From assembly GCF_012927105.1 (NCBI RefSeq), contig NZ_JABBFV010000001.1, forward strand, positions 62,001 through 126,000: 64,000 bases of DNA. The letters are read 5' to 3'. The notes beneath the pieces are model-generated. The model worked only from the letters and a program-made list of their open reading frames with translations, had not been told where the DNA came from and searched no databases. Position numbers and translations under genes: made by a program. The stretch's first letter is position 1. Every line of letters begins with the position of its first letter. This DNA comes from Sphingobium psychrophilum (GTDB taxonomy: Bacteria; Pseudomonadota; Alphaproteobacteria; Sphingomonadales; Sphingomonadaceae). Below are positions 1 to 7,955 of the stretch, in pieces.

Positions 1-1693
1 TGAAGTCGATCGGCGATACCATGCCGCGCACCGGATGGTTCCAGCGCATCAGCGCCTCGAACGCGGTCACGCGGTTCTGCGACAGGCCAAAGAGGGGCTG
101 GAAATGCAGCTCCAATTCGCCATTGCGCAGCGCGTCGTGCAGATCGACCTCCATCGCGCGGCGGGCCTGCGCTTCGGCGTCCATGGCGTTTTCGAAGAAG
201 CGATGGCTGCCCTTGCCGTCGTGCTTCGCGCGGTAGAGGGCGAGGTCGGCATTTTTGAGCAGCGAGGTCGCATCCTGCCCGTCCTGGGGTGCCAGCGCGA
301 TGCCGACGCTGCCGCCGGTGACGATGCGATGGCCATTGACGGTGAAGGGGCGAGTTAGCGCCTGGACGATCGCGCGGCCGGTCTGGTCGGCGGCACCGCT
401 GCCGTCCTGAACGATGACCGCGAATTCGTCACCACCCAGCCGGGCGACGAAACCCTGTGGGCAGGTTTCGGCCAGCCGCGTTGCGACTTCGCACAAAAGG
501 GCGTCGCCGGTCGGATGACCCAGCGTGTCGTTGACCGCCTTGAAATTGTCTAGGTCAAGACAGAAGAGCGCAAAGTCCACGCCGCCGTGGCGGTGCAGCG
601 CCAGCGCTATCTGTTCGCGCAGCAGGGTGCGATTGGCGAGGCCGGTCAGCGAATCATGGAAGGCCATATGCGCGATCTGGCGCTCGCGCTCCTCGACTGC
701 GGTGACCATGCGGTTGAAGCTGCGCGCGAGACGGCCGATCTCGTCGCGGGTTTCCACTTCCACCTGCGCATGTTCGCCGGCGCTGACCTTGCGGGCGGCA
801 GCTTCCAGCGCGATGATCGGCCGCGCCAGCCGACGCGATGCGGCAAAGGCACCGGCGATCGCCAGCAGCAGGCCGAGCGCGCCGAAACCCAATAAGGCCC
901 ACAGGATAGGCGCATAGCCTTGCAACGCGCGGGTGAGGCTATATTCCAGCACCAGCCGTTGCGGTGCCGCCTCCACCAGCGCAGGCACCGGACGCGCCCA
1001 ACTGAGGATGCGTTCGCCGTCGCGATCGACTTCCTGCACCTGGGTACTACGTCTCGTGGCACCGGTAAGCGGCACGAGTTGTGGATGGAGATCTATCGAC
1101 GAGAGCTTAGCCAGCTGTCTCAAGTCGGTCGGCCCCATATTGCGCGCGAACACGACCCAGCCCATCAGCATCGGCGCGCGCACCGGCGCGGCGGCGACCA
1201 TATGGCTTTGCCCGCGCCAGCGCACGATGCCGCGCTCGCGGCCGGCATCCAGCGTATCGAAAAGCTGGGTCTGGTCGTCCACCGACAAGCCGTCGGCCCG
1301 GCCTGCGACGACGCCGTCGATGCTTACGAACATGGCATGGTCGATTTTGAATCGGCCTTGCAGGCTTTGGAGCGCCGAGGCGATCGTCGCCGCGTCATTG
1401 GTGCCGACCGCCTCGCGAAAGCCGAAGTCGCTGGCCAGCACATTGCCGGCCTGCGTCAACTGGTGGAACTGCATCGCGGCAATTCGGTCGAACAGGGCGC
1501 TCCCGACCGTCATTTCGCGGCGGATCTGGCTTTCGGCGTAGGATTCGATCGCCTTGCGCGTGCCATATAGCGACAGCATCGACACTGCGGCGAACAGCGC
1601 GCCGTAGAAGAGCGTCATGCGGAATGTGAGCGTCGACTGGAAACGCCAGACGGTGCGCCGCCAGAGCCGCTTTAGAGCAGCGATGCGGATCAT
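1..1693 (-). CDS. Membrane GGDEF-EAL protein (C-terminus beyond window)
   Basis: This is a probable bifunctional diguanylate cyclase/phosphodiesterase that makes or degrades cyclic-di-GMP. The frame starts at an ATG overlapping the upstream stop (ATGA, 1690-1693) and stays open to the left edge, 564 codons. Residues about 22-42 form a membrane segment, followed by a periplasmic region of about 210 residues, a second membrane segment and a HAMP-like linker (about 270-335). An intact GGDEF domain follows, with RLGGDEF near residue 418 and the HDSLTGLANR start motif. An EAL domain then begins and is cut just after the FEALMRWNHP motif. Overlap with the cupredoxin gene implies translational coupling, so the periplasmic region may sense a signal linked to that protein (inference). 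Confidence 0.9.
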   Translation of the reverse strand, partial: MIRIAALKRLWRRTVWRFQSTLTFRMTLFYGALFAAVSMLSLYGTRKAIESYAESQIRREMTVGSALFDRIAAMQFHQLTQAGNVLASDFGFREAVGTNDAATIASALQSLQGRFKIDHAMFVSIDGVVAGRADGLSVDDQTQLFDTLDAGRERGIVRWRGQSHMVAAAPVRAPMLMGWVVFARNMGPTDLRQLAKLSSIDLHPQLVPLTGATRRSTQVQEVDRDGERILSWARPVPALVEAAPQRLVLEYSLTRALQGYAPILWALLGFGALGLLLAIAGAFAASRRLARPIIALEAAARKVSAGEHAQVEVETRDEIGRLARSFNRMVTAVEERERQIAHMAFHDSLTGLANRTLLREQIALALHRHGGVDFALFCLDLDNFKAVNDTLGHPTGDALLCEVATRLAETCPQGFVARLGGDEFAVIVQDGSGAADQTGRAIVQALTRPFTVNGHRIVTGGSVGIALAPQDGQDATSLLKNADLALYRAKHDGKGSHRFFENAMDAEAQARRAMEVDLHDALRNGELELHFQPLFGLSQNRVTAFEALMRWNHPVRGMVSPIDF

Positions 1694-2304
1694 CGGCCGC
1701 TGCGCAATGTCAGCGGGACGGTCTTGCTGGCCGCGCCGCTGCCTGGAATGGGGACGTTGACGACCATTTCGTTATCTTTCGTCTTGAGCAGCGGATGCCA
1801 GATCGTCACCTGCGCCGTGCCCGTTGCCATGCCGGCGAGATGCGCTGAGCCGGCGGCATCGCTCTTGATCGCGAAGGGGGTGTCGACGACCTTGATGAAG
1901 CCGCTCATCTGGTCGTGGATGTTGCAGCCCAGCGCTACGGCACCGGTCGAGGTGAAGGTGTAGCTGCGCGTTTCATCCTGGCCGAACAGCTTGATCTCGA
2001 ACTTGGCCGGTTTCGAGAAGGAATAGACGTGATGGCGCACCTTGTCCTTGTTGGGGAAGCGCACCGTCGTACCGACCGGCACCACCAGCACATGGGGGGC
2101 AAAGGCGATATTCTGCTGGACCATGGTGGTGGCCCAGGGAAAACGGATGGGGCCGGGCGGAATGCCGCCGGCGGGGCGCACCGTAACGACGGCGTCCGCG
2201 ACCGGGCGCCCCGCCGCATCCACCAGCTTTAGGTTGAGATCGCCCGCCAGCGCAGGCGCGGCCAGGCAGGTCAGGGCGAGAGGGGCAAGACGCAGGTAAT
2301 ACAT
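1690..2304 (-). CDS. Secreted cupredoxin-like protein (methylamine-utilisation-like)
   Basis: This 204-residue protein has a signal peptide (MYYLRLAPLALTCLAAPALA) and a cupredoxin-like fold region. Candidate type-1 copper ligands are visible: His91/His92 in VRHHVYS, then Cys127, His130 and Met133 in GCNIHDQM, the His-Cys-His-Met order of blue copper proteins. Such proteins are often annotated as methylamine utilisation proteins, but no methylamine dehydrogenase genes are nearby, so that name should not be taken literally. Its stop overlaps the start of the GGDEF-EAL gene. It is divergent from the DUF3034/haemoglobin pair. It probably acts in the periplasm as an electron carrier or copper/redox sensor partner (inference). 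Confidence 0.8.
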   Translation of the reverse strand: MYYLRLAPLALTCLAAPALAGDLNLKLVDAAGRPVADAVVTVRPAGGIPPGPIRFPWATTMVQQNIAFAPHVLVVPVGTTVRFPNKDKVRHHVYSFSKPAKFEIKLFGQDETRSYTFTSTGAVALGCNIHDQMSGFIKVVDTPFAIKSDAAGSAHLAGMATGTAQVTIWHPLLKTKDNEMVVNVPIPGSGAASKTVPLTLRSGR

Positions 2305-2427
2305 GAAGCGCTCTCCTAATCGCTAAGATTGAAGAAATGTTTAGTGCGAACTGGAGCGAGTTTTTGCAGCGCATGGCCGCCTTGATCGGCAAATCGAATA
2401 TTAACCACGTGCGGCTATCAGCATGGC
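2305..2427. promoter_or_regulatory. Divergent promoter region of the haemoglobin/c-di-GMP module
   Basis: This 123-bp gap separates the divergent cupredoxin and DUF3034 genes and must carry both promoters. It is locally AT-richer than its flanks. I could not identify a convincing regulator site by eye. Confidence 0.5.
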
Positions 2428-3297
2428 ATGACCCGATTTTCTTTCTTCGCGCTCGCCGCCCTGACCCTTGCCCTGCCCGCCGGGCAAGCCATGGCCAAAC
2501 CGCTCCGTAATGGCGGCAAATTGCTGCTGACCAATGGCATCAGCTCGCTGGAGGGCGCAGCCGGTGGCGGCCTGACCCCCTGGGCGGTGATCGCGGGCAA
2601 TGAGACAGACGAGGGCTTTGGCCTGTCCGCCCATGGCACGATCGTCGAGGTCAAGGATTATGACTATCAGAGCGCTGGCGTCGCCATCGGCATCCGCGAC
2701 CGGCTGGAGCTGAGCTACACCCATCAGGATTTCAACACGAACGAGATCGGCGCGGCGCTGGGCCTGGGCAAGGATTATGCCTTTTCGCAGGATATCGTCG
2801 GTGCCAAGCTGCGCGTCGCGGGCGACCTGGTCTATGATGCATTGCCGGCGATCGCGCTGGGCGTGCAATATAAGAAGAACGGGCAGGGCGACGTCGTGCG
2901 GGCGCTGGGCGCGCGCGATGATGAAGGCGTGGATTATTATGCGTCGGTCAGCCGCCTTTTCCTGTCCCGTTCCATCCTTCTGTCCGCCACGGCGCGCCTG
3001 ACCAAGGCGAACCAGATGGGCCTGCTGGGCTTTGGCGGCGACAAGAATGGCGATTATGGCGTGGAATTCGAAGGATCGGCCGCGTGGCAATTATCGCGCG
3101 GGCTGGCCATTGGCGGCGAGTTTCGCAGCAAGCCGAACAATCTGGGCATCGCGCGGGAGGATGACTGGTTCGACGCCTTCGCCGCCCTGTCGCTCAGCCG
3201 TCACCTGACCGCGACGGTCGCCTATGCCGATCTTGGCTCGATCGCGACGGTGAAGGGCCAGCGCGGCGTCTTCCTCTCGCTCCAGGCCGCCTTTTAA
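2428..3297 (+). CDS. DUF3034 family outer-membrane-type protein
   Basis: This 289-residue protein has a clear signal peptide (cleavage after QAMA) and then alternating amphipathic strands ending in SLQAAF, consistent with an outer-membrane beta-barrel. The opening GGKLLLTNGISSLEGAAGGG and the pattern of Gly/Tyr-rich strands match my recollection of the DUF3034 family, whose function is unknown. The gene lies 11 bp upstream of a truncated haemoglobin gene and almost certainly forms an operon with it. It might be a channel or surface protein serving a periplasmic redox or gas-sensing pathway, but this is inference only. Confidence 0.8.
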   Translation: MTRFSFFALAALTLALPAGQAMAKPLRNGGKLLLTNGISSLEGAAGGGLTPWAVIAGNETDEGFGLSAHGTIVEVKDYDYQSAGVAIGIRDRLELSYTHQDFNTNEIGAALGLGKDYAFSQDIVGAKLRVAGDLVYDALPAIALGVQYKKNGQGDVVRALGARDDEGVDYYASVSRLFLSRSILLSATARLTKANQMGLLGFGGDKNGDYGVEFEGSAAWQLSRGLAIGGEFRSKPNNLGIAREDDWFDAFAALSLSRHLTATVAYADLGSIATVKGQRGVFLSLQAAF

Positions 3298-3308
3298 GGA
3301 CTATTCCA

Positions 3309-3782
3309 ATGTCGCTGATCCTTTCCCTGCTTCTGCTTCAGGCGGCTCCCCATGCCATGCCCGGCGAGGCGACCGTCGATCCCTATGTCGCCAGCAACGC
3401 CAATGCCGGCGCGACGCCCTTCACCGGCGATGCGATGGCCAGAGCCTTTCATGGTCAGGAGGGTATCGGCCGCGTGGTCGATGGCATGGTAACGCGGGCC
3501 TATGCCGATCCGGTCATTGGCGAGATTTTCACCAGCCATGACAAGATCCGGTTGAAACGGACGCTGGTCGAGCAATTTTGCTACATCCTAAACGCTGGCT
3601 GCTCTTATAGCGGCCGCGACATGGCCAGTTCGCACAAGGATCTGGGCGTGCAGCGCAAGGATATGAACCGGCTGGTCGAGTTGCTGCAACAGGCGATGCG
3701 CGAGGAAAAGATCGATTTCCAGGCGCAGAACCGCTTCCTGTCGAAACTGGCGCCGATGCACCATGACGTGGTGGGGCAATAG
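3309..3782 (+). CDS. Exported group 1 truncated haemoglobin
   Basis: This 157-residue protein has a hydrophobic N-terminus (residues 1-13, probable signal sequence or anchor) and then a 2-on-2 globin domain. The signature region SGRDMASSHKDLGV matches group 1 truncated globins, and His109 is the expected proximal haem ligand. Two extra cysteines (91 and 98) lie in the globin core. Group 1 truncated globins bind oxygen or detoxify nitric oxide, usually in the cytoplasm; an exported form beside a cupredoxin and a c-di-GMP enzyme is noteworthy. It is the last gene of the two-gene operon with DUF3034. Confidence 0.85.
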   Translation: MSLILSLLLLQAAPHAMPGEATVDPYVASNANAGATPFTGDAMARAFHGQEGIGRVVDGMVTRAYADPVIGEIFTSHDKIRLKRTLVEQFCYILNAGCSYSGRDMASSHKDLGVQRKDMNRLVELLQQAMREEKIDFQAQNRFLSKLAPMHHDVVGQ

Positions 3783-3869
3783 CAGAGCCGGCCGCGCGCT
3801 TGGCCTGAAAGGGAGCTTACGGCGCTTTACCGCAGACGTAGCGCACCAGATGACGGAGTTGCTGGCGCT

Positions 3870-3913
3870 CGAACATAACGCAGAGCCGGGCACCCGGATC
3901 TGCGTTATGTTCG
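3870..3913. terminator. Long perfect hairpin between convergent genes
   Basis: Perfect 15-bp arms (3870-3884 and 3899-3913) enclose an inner CCGGG/CCCGG stem, giving an almost fully paired 44-nt palindrome. It sits between the convergent haemoglobin and methyltransferase-like genes. There is no T-run, so it may be a two-way terminator or another palindromic element. Confidence 0.5.
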
Positions 3914-3940
3914 ATGCGCCTCCGGCTTAGGCGGCCGGTA

Positions 3941-4636
3941 TCAGTCCTGCCTGGTCGCAAACCAGATGGTGTGGGCGGCGGCTTCGCCGTCGATCACGAC
4001 CGCCACGTCAACCTCTTCGACATCGAAACGGGCGCGCTCTAGTCTATCGACGAAATCATCGTCGGGATAGGCCGACCATATGGCGAGTACGCCTCGCGGC
4101 CGCAGGGCCGCATGGGCCGCGCGCAATCCCCAATTGCAATAGAGGCGCTCATTGGCCAGGTGGATCAACCCGTCAGGCCCGTTGTCGACGTCCAGCAGGA
4201 TCGCGTCATATCCGACCGTTTCCTTGACGATGGCGTCATGGACATCGCCCATTTTCAGCGTCACCCTGGCATCGGTCAGATAGTCATGGAACAGGTGGGC
4301 CAGCGGCCCTTTTGCCCATTCCACGATCGCGGGGAGGAGTTCGGACACCGTGACGGCGGCGGTCGCCGGAAGGGACTTGAGCGCAGCGCCGAGCGTGAAG
4401 CCCATGCCCAGCCCGCCGATGAGAATGCGGCTGTCGCTCTGCGTCAGGCGCTCGCATGTCAGGATGGCCAGCGCCTCTTCGGACTGGCGGACCTGGTTGC
4501 CCATCAATTCGGTGTCGCGAAACCGGATCGAATAATCGTCGCCGCGGCGCAACAGGCGCAACGTCCCGCCATCGGGAAGATCGGCGGTGTCGACCAGTTC
4601 CACCGGAACCGTCGCAACTTCAGCAATGATGGCCAA
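3941..4636 (-). CDS. Spermidine-synthase-like Rossmann protein
   Basis: This 231-residue protein has the spermidine synthase/methyltransferase nucleotide-binding fold. The glycine-rich ILIGGLGMGFTL (about residues 71-82) is the cofactor-binding loop, followed by an acidic VSELLPAIVEW strand and GYDAILLDVDNGPD. It lacks a convincing N-terminal polyamine synthase domain, so it is best called spermidine-synthase-like rather than SpeE. Many sphingomonads carry such short proteins with no assigned substrate. It is separated by 32 bp from the next gene on the same strand. Confidence 0.7.
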   Translation of the reverse strand: MAIIAEVATVPVELVDTADLPDGGTLRLLRRGDDYSIRFRDTELMGNQVRQSEEALAILTCERLTQSDSRILIGGLGMGFTLGAALKSLPATAAVTVSELLPAIVEWAKGPLAHLFHDYLTDARVTLKMGDVHDAIVKETVGYDAILLDVDNGPDGLIHLANERLYCNWGLRAAHAALRPRGVLAIWSAYPDDDFVDRLERARFDVEEVDVAVVIDGEAAAHTIWFATRQD

Positions 4637-4668
4637 AAAACATGCCCCCTGATTGGCTTTATGCGCCG

Positions 4669-4878
4669 TTATTGTGTGGCATATTGTCCGGGTTGGGCCT
4701 TGAACGTGTCCCGCGCAAAATTGCGGACGGCTGCCGCCGACTTGAACAGTTCATCCTGCAACTGGGATGTGACGAGCGGATAACCCTGCGAATTATAACG
4801 GGTTTCCCGAACGGTGAGCCGAAAATTCCCTTCCTCATCCTTGGTGATCAAAAAGGGGCGAATTTTTTCTCGGCTCAT
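4669..4878 (-). CDS. Hypothetical small protein, 69 aa
   Basis: This short open frame is preceded by AAGGA at a suitable distance from ATG. The product is charged and soluble (MSREKIRPFLITKDEEGNF...), with no signal peptide or membrane segment. I do not recognise a family. It belongs to a run of very small genes on the same strand next to a cold-shock protein, which hints at a stress or RNA-related context but proves nothing. Confidence 0.6.
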   Translation of the reverse strand: MSREKIRPFLITKDEEGNFRLTVRETRYNSQGYPLVTSQLQDELFKSAAAVRNFARDTFKAQPGQYATQ

Positions 4879-4936
4879 GTACGTTCCTTATAATGTTGGG
4901 AGGCCCGCAAGCATATGGCTTGCAGGCCTGTGGTGG

Positions 4937-5077
4937 TCAGCCCAGCACGGCCGCGACGATCTGTTTCAATTCGCCGCTCGACAGGGTTGCTGCGGCGGGC
5001 GTGGCGGAGCGTCCGGCCGACCTGCCATAAGGCAGGCGGAAGGCCGGGCGGCTGGCGTTTTCGGGCATGATATTCAT
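4937..5077 (-). CDS. Hypothetical small protein, 46 aa
   Basis: The frame starting at ATG 5077 encodes MNIMPENASRPAFRLPYG followed by an Ala/Arg/Ser-rich middle and ends in LSSGELKQIVAAVLG. The helical C-terminus and protein-like composition, plus AGGA upstream, support translation. A second, longer antisense-like frame here has less natural composition. No family is recognised. It lies between two other small genes on the same strand. Confidence 0.4.
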   Translation of the reverse strand: MNIMPENASRPAFRLPYGRSAGRSATPAAATLSSGELKQIVAAVLG

Positions 5078-5207
5078 ATAAAATCCTGGCGGCCTGGGCC
5101 GCGTTCTGTTTGCAGGCGACAGGCGCGGTCTTCCCACAGGGCATGTCGTGGGGATATGATCCCCGGATTGCCGCTTGTCGGTAGAAGTGCGCCCTGCCTC
5201 TTCAAGA

Positions 5208-5537
5208 TCAGGCCCGGTTCTTCCGGGCGAGATAGCGCGCGTCGCGCGCAGCTTTACGTTCGGCTTCGGTCAGGACAGGCTTCTCGCGTGCGGCACTGGC
5301 CGCTGCGGCTTCGAGGGCCAGCGCCTTTTTGGCGGCCTTCTCTTCTTTAGCCGCTAAAAGGGCGTTCTGACGCTTTTCGCGCGCAGCCGCTTCCTTCGCG
5401 AGACGCCGTTCGGCGCGTTCGGCCGCTGCGGCTTCATCGACCGGGGGCTTGTCACGCAGTTGCTCGAGAACCGTCGTCCGGGCGCGCGCGGCCGCAGCGA
5501 TGCGCTCCTGAAACTGTGGTTCCTTATATCTTTTCAT
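5208..5537 (-). CDS. DUF6481 family protein
   Basis: This 109-residue, highly charged Ala/Arg/Lys/Glu-rich protein starts MKRYKEPQFQERIAAAARA, the hallmark opening of the DUF6481 family common in alphaproteobacteria. It is predicted to be one long helix or coiled coil with no signal peptide. The family function is unknown. It sits 72 bp downstream of the cold-shock gene on the same strand, so the two could be co-transcribed. Confidence 0.75.
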   Translation of the reverse strand: MKRYKEPQFQERIAAAARARTTVLEQLRDKPPVDEAAAAERAERRLAKEAAAREKRQNALLAAKEEKAAKKALALEAAAASAAREKPVLTEAERKAARDARYLARKNRA

Positions 5538-5609
5538 GCAGTAAATTATCCTGTTTTAAGTCCATGCCAGAAGCGGCCGGGCGACCAATGACCGCCCGGC
5601 GCACGATCT

Positions 5610-5816
5610 TCAGGCTGCCTGAAGGTTGACCGCTGAGGTCTTGCCGCGCTGATCCTTTTCCAGATCATAGGTGACGCGCTGGTCCTTTTCGAGCGTGCGC
5701 AGGCCGGCGCGCTCGACAGCGGAAATATGAACGAAGGCGTCGTCGCCGCCCGTTTCCGGGGCAATGAAACCATAGCCCTTGTCGGCGTTGAAGAATTTGA
5801 CGGTTCCGGTGATCAT
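5610..5816 (-). CDS. CspA-family cold-shock protein
   Basis: This 68-residue protein is a single cold-shock domain that binds single-stranded nucleic acid. RNP1 (GYGFIAP) and RNP2 (DAFVHIS) are intact and the N-terminus is GTVKFFNADKGYGF. The start at ATG 5816 is chosen because an AAGGAG ribosome-binding site precedes it and it gives the normal CspA length; longer in-frame starts add unrelated residues. It likely acts as an RNA chaperone. Confidence 0.95.
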   Translation of the reverse strand: MITGTVKFFNADKGYGFIAPETGGDDAFVHISAVERAGLRTLEKDQRVTYDLEKDQRGKTSAVNLQAA

Positions 5817-6116
5817 AACGAAGTCTCCTTGTCGCAGGTACACGGGCACACGCGACAATTCGCGCATCCCGGCTTTGAGAGGCAAAAATGGGGACAAAGG
5901 AGAGCCGAAGCGGCCCGATATCCGTCAAAACGCGACGTTCAGCGAAATCCGCCTAGCACAGATTGGCCCAATTTCAAAGCGAGCGATCGCCCTGACCGAC
6001 GGCGATTCATGGAATATACAGCTATATCAAACTGATAAGCATGAATCGTTGGGATGTTCGGCATCGACGGCAGTCAGGTTTTTATGCCATGGAATCGCCA
6101 ACCGCGCGACGACAGG
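5817..6116. other. Non-coding leader region upstream of the cold-shock gene
   Basis: This 300-bp stretch separates the cold-shock gene from the next small gene on the same strand. It would hold the csp promoter and a long 5' leader, as is usual for CspA genes. I found no convincing open frame on either strand and no clear regulator site. Confidence 0.4.
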
Positions 6117-6260
6117 TCATGTTTCATCGGTCCGCAATTTGACCTTGTTCGGCAGTTTCTTGCCCTTGGTGCGGCGGGAGGGGATTTGCACTGGATTCTT
6201 TTTCTTCCATGCCGCCCATGTCATGGGGCCGTCGGGCGTATTGATGATCTCGTCGTCCAT
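6117..6260 (-). CDS. Hypothetical small basic protein, 47 aa
   Basis: The frame reads MDDEIINTPDGPMTWAAW and continues into a Lys/Arg-rich tail ending KLRTDET, which looks like a genuine small basic protein and perhaps binds nucleic acid. GAGG lies directly before the ATG, so initiation is not ideal. The frame is open for about 45 codons further upstream without another ATG. No family is recognised. It is too short for ordinary ORF thresholds. Confidence 0.5.
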   Translation of the reverse strand: MDDEIINTPDGPMTWAAWKKKNPVQIPSRRTKGKKLPNKVKLRTDET

Positions 6261-6385
6261 CCTCGCAAAACCTTCTGCCGCTGGATTCGTTGCCAGGCGA
6301 TACCATGGTTGTGGCGTGGCGGGGGTTGGAATGATGGCGGTTGATCGACAGGGATTTTCCGCGCACCACAGGGCGTCCCATCGCC

Positions 6386-7758
6386 TTACTGCGGTCCGGC
6401 TGTCCTAATCACGCCGACGCCGCGCTCCATCGTGATCGCGGTGGCAAAGGGTTGCGACCGCCGTTGCAGCCTTTCAAGGATGCGTGCGCCGGTGGTGCCA
6501 TCGGCCATATGCGGCACGCCGCGGGCAGCGCCGGTCGCGCTGACGCCCAGATCGACTGGATAGAGGCGGATCTTGGCCAGCTGGCCATCGTGATACTGGC
6601 TGACGGCGATGACGGTTTCATAGAGTTTGGGATCGGCAAACTCCTTGGCGTTGCGGGCTGCAAGCGATTCGGGGGTGGTGACGATGCCGGGTGCCACGCC
6701 GAACTGGTCGTCCATGTCGGCGGGCACGTCATCGAGGCTGTCGTTCATCATCGCGAAGTTGCCGAGCGAAAGAAGATCGGCTTGCCCCTGTAGATTTCGA
6801 TCCCGCGCAGCTGATGCGGGCCATGGCCGACATAGGCGTTGGCACCCGCGTCGATCACCTGATGCGCCAGGCCCTGGGCGAAATTCGCAGGGGTCTGGAA
6901 GGCATTGCCGGGTTCGTGATTGTGCAGCGAGAAGACGGTGAAATTGCCATTCTGTTTGGCCTGACGGACGGCGAGCAGATTGGCCTTCACGTCCTTCGCA
7001 TTGAGATCATATTCGATCGTCATCGGCGTGGCGGGATTGGCCGTGGCGCGGAACTCCCGTCCCTTTATCTTCACCGCCGCGTCCGGTTTCGTACCGGCAA
7101 GCCGCGCGATGGTCGCCAGGTCCGTGTCCGACACCAGGCCGATTTCCGTGCTGCGGATCGTGTTGGCGCTGGAGCGGCCGGGCGCCTGGCCCAGCGGATC
7201 GGCGGCGGGAGTCATGGGGGTGAAGCTGGTCGTTGCCGAGATCAGGCCGACGCGGCCATGCGGGCCGTCATAATAAGACGGCGCGCGGGCGGCGGTCATG
7301 GAACGGCCGGTCCCGGCGTGGACCAGATGCGCCTGATCCAGCAGGTCGAGCGTGTCGAGCATCCCCTCCACGCCCCAGTCGGTCGCGTGGTTGTTGGCGT
7401 GGCCGACGATATCGACGCCCATCATGGCGACGTCGCCTGGGACGGCCGGATCGGCCAGCATCCAGGTGCCGCCGGATTCCGCTTGGGGCGACCCCTTAAA
7501 GGTCTGGAGGTCGAGCGCGGTCGTCTCGAAATTGCCGAAGGTCACGTCCGCGCCCCGCAGGATGCGCGGCATGTCGTGCGAAGATAAATGAGGTCGCCGA
7601 TCGCAGCGAAGCTGAAGTCGCCAGCGATCGGCGCACAGGCCCCGGCCGCGGATTTCGGTCGCGATCCGGGCAGGCTTGCCGTGCAGCGTGCCGCTGCGCA
7701 GATAGGCTGTTTGCGTGACCTGCTGGGCGTCGACGGGGTCCAGATAGCCACGAGCCAT
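6386..7758 (-). pseudogene. capA-like metallophosphatase, multiply frameshifted
   Basis: The remains encode a CapA/PgsA-family (poly-gamma-glutamate capsule-type) metallophosphatase-fold protein. Residues from LRGADVTFGNFETTALD through DIVGHANNHATDWG to NAYVGHGPHQLRG are well kept in one frame (7758-6775). Two defects are clear. The GDFSFAAIGDLIY metal-binding segment (about 7590-7640) reads only in another frame, so two compensating indels destroy it in the main frame. Near 6775 a one-base loss breaks the expected FFSLGNFAMM and the C-terminus continues in a third frame to 6386. The 5' end abuts a TonB-receptor fragment on the other strand. It is most likely inactive. Confidence 0.75.
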
Positions 7759-7774
7759 CGGGGTTTCGCGATAG

Positions 7775-7897
7775 GCGTTGACGACCAGCGGCGTGGATAT
7801 CGAGGCGACCTATACCCTGCCGCTGACCACCTATGGCGCGATTCACTATGACACGATTGGCCGCTACATGACGGTTGGAGCGAAGGTTCGCTTCTGA
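7775..7897 (+). pseudogene. C-terminal fragment of a TonB-dependent receptor
   Basis: The open frame ending at TGA 7897 encodes TLPLTTYGAIHYDTIGRY and ends VGAKVRF, the typical last strands of a sphingomonad TonB-dependent receptor (compare DPIGRYFKVGARVRM at the end of the receptor at 10716-13553). An in-frame stop lies at 7772-7774 and no upstream receptor sequence remains. It is a leftover from a deletion that joined it to the decayed capA gene. Confidence 0.7.
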
Positions 7898-7955
7898 TCT
7901 AAGCAGGATGATGGCGGCGCTGGGTCGGCGCCGCCATGAACGCATGAAGGGGACT

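Noticed and set aside
1690..2304. Naming the cupredoxin-like gene as a methylamine dehydrogenase accessory gene
   Set aside because: No methylamine dehydrogenase subunit or maturation gene is present; only the copper-site pattern is supported.
4875..5144. 89-codon frame on the minus strand
   Set aside because: It overlaps the more protein-like 46-codon frame at 4937-5077 and has shadow-like composition.
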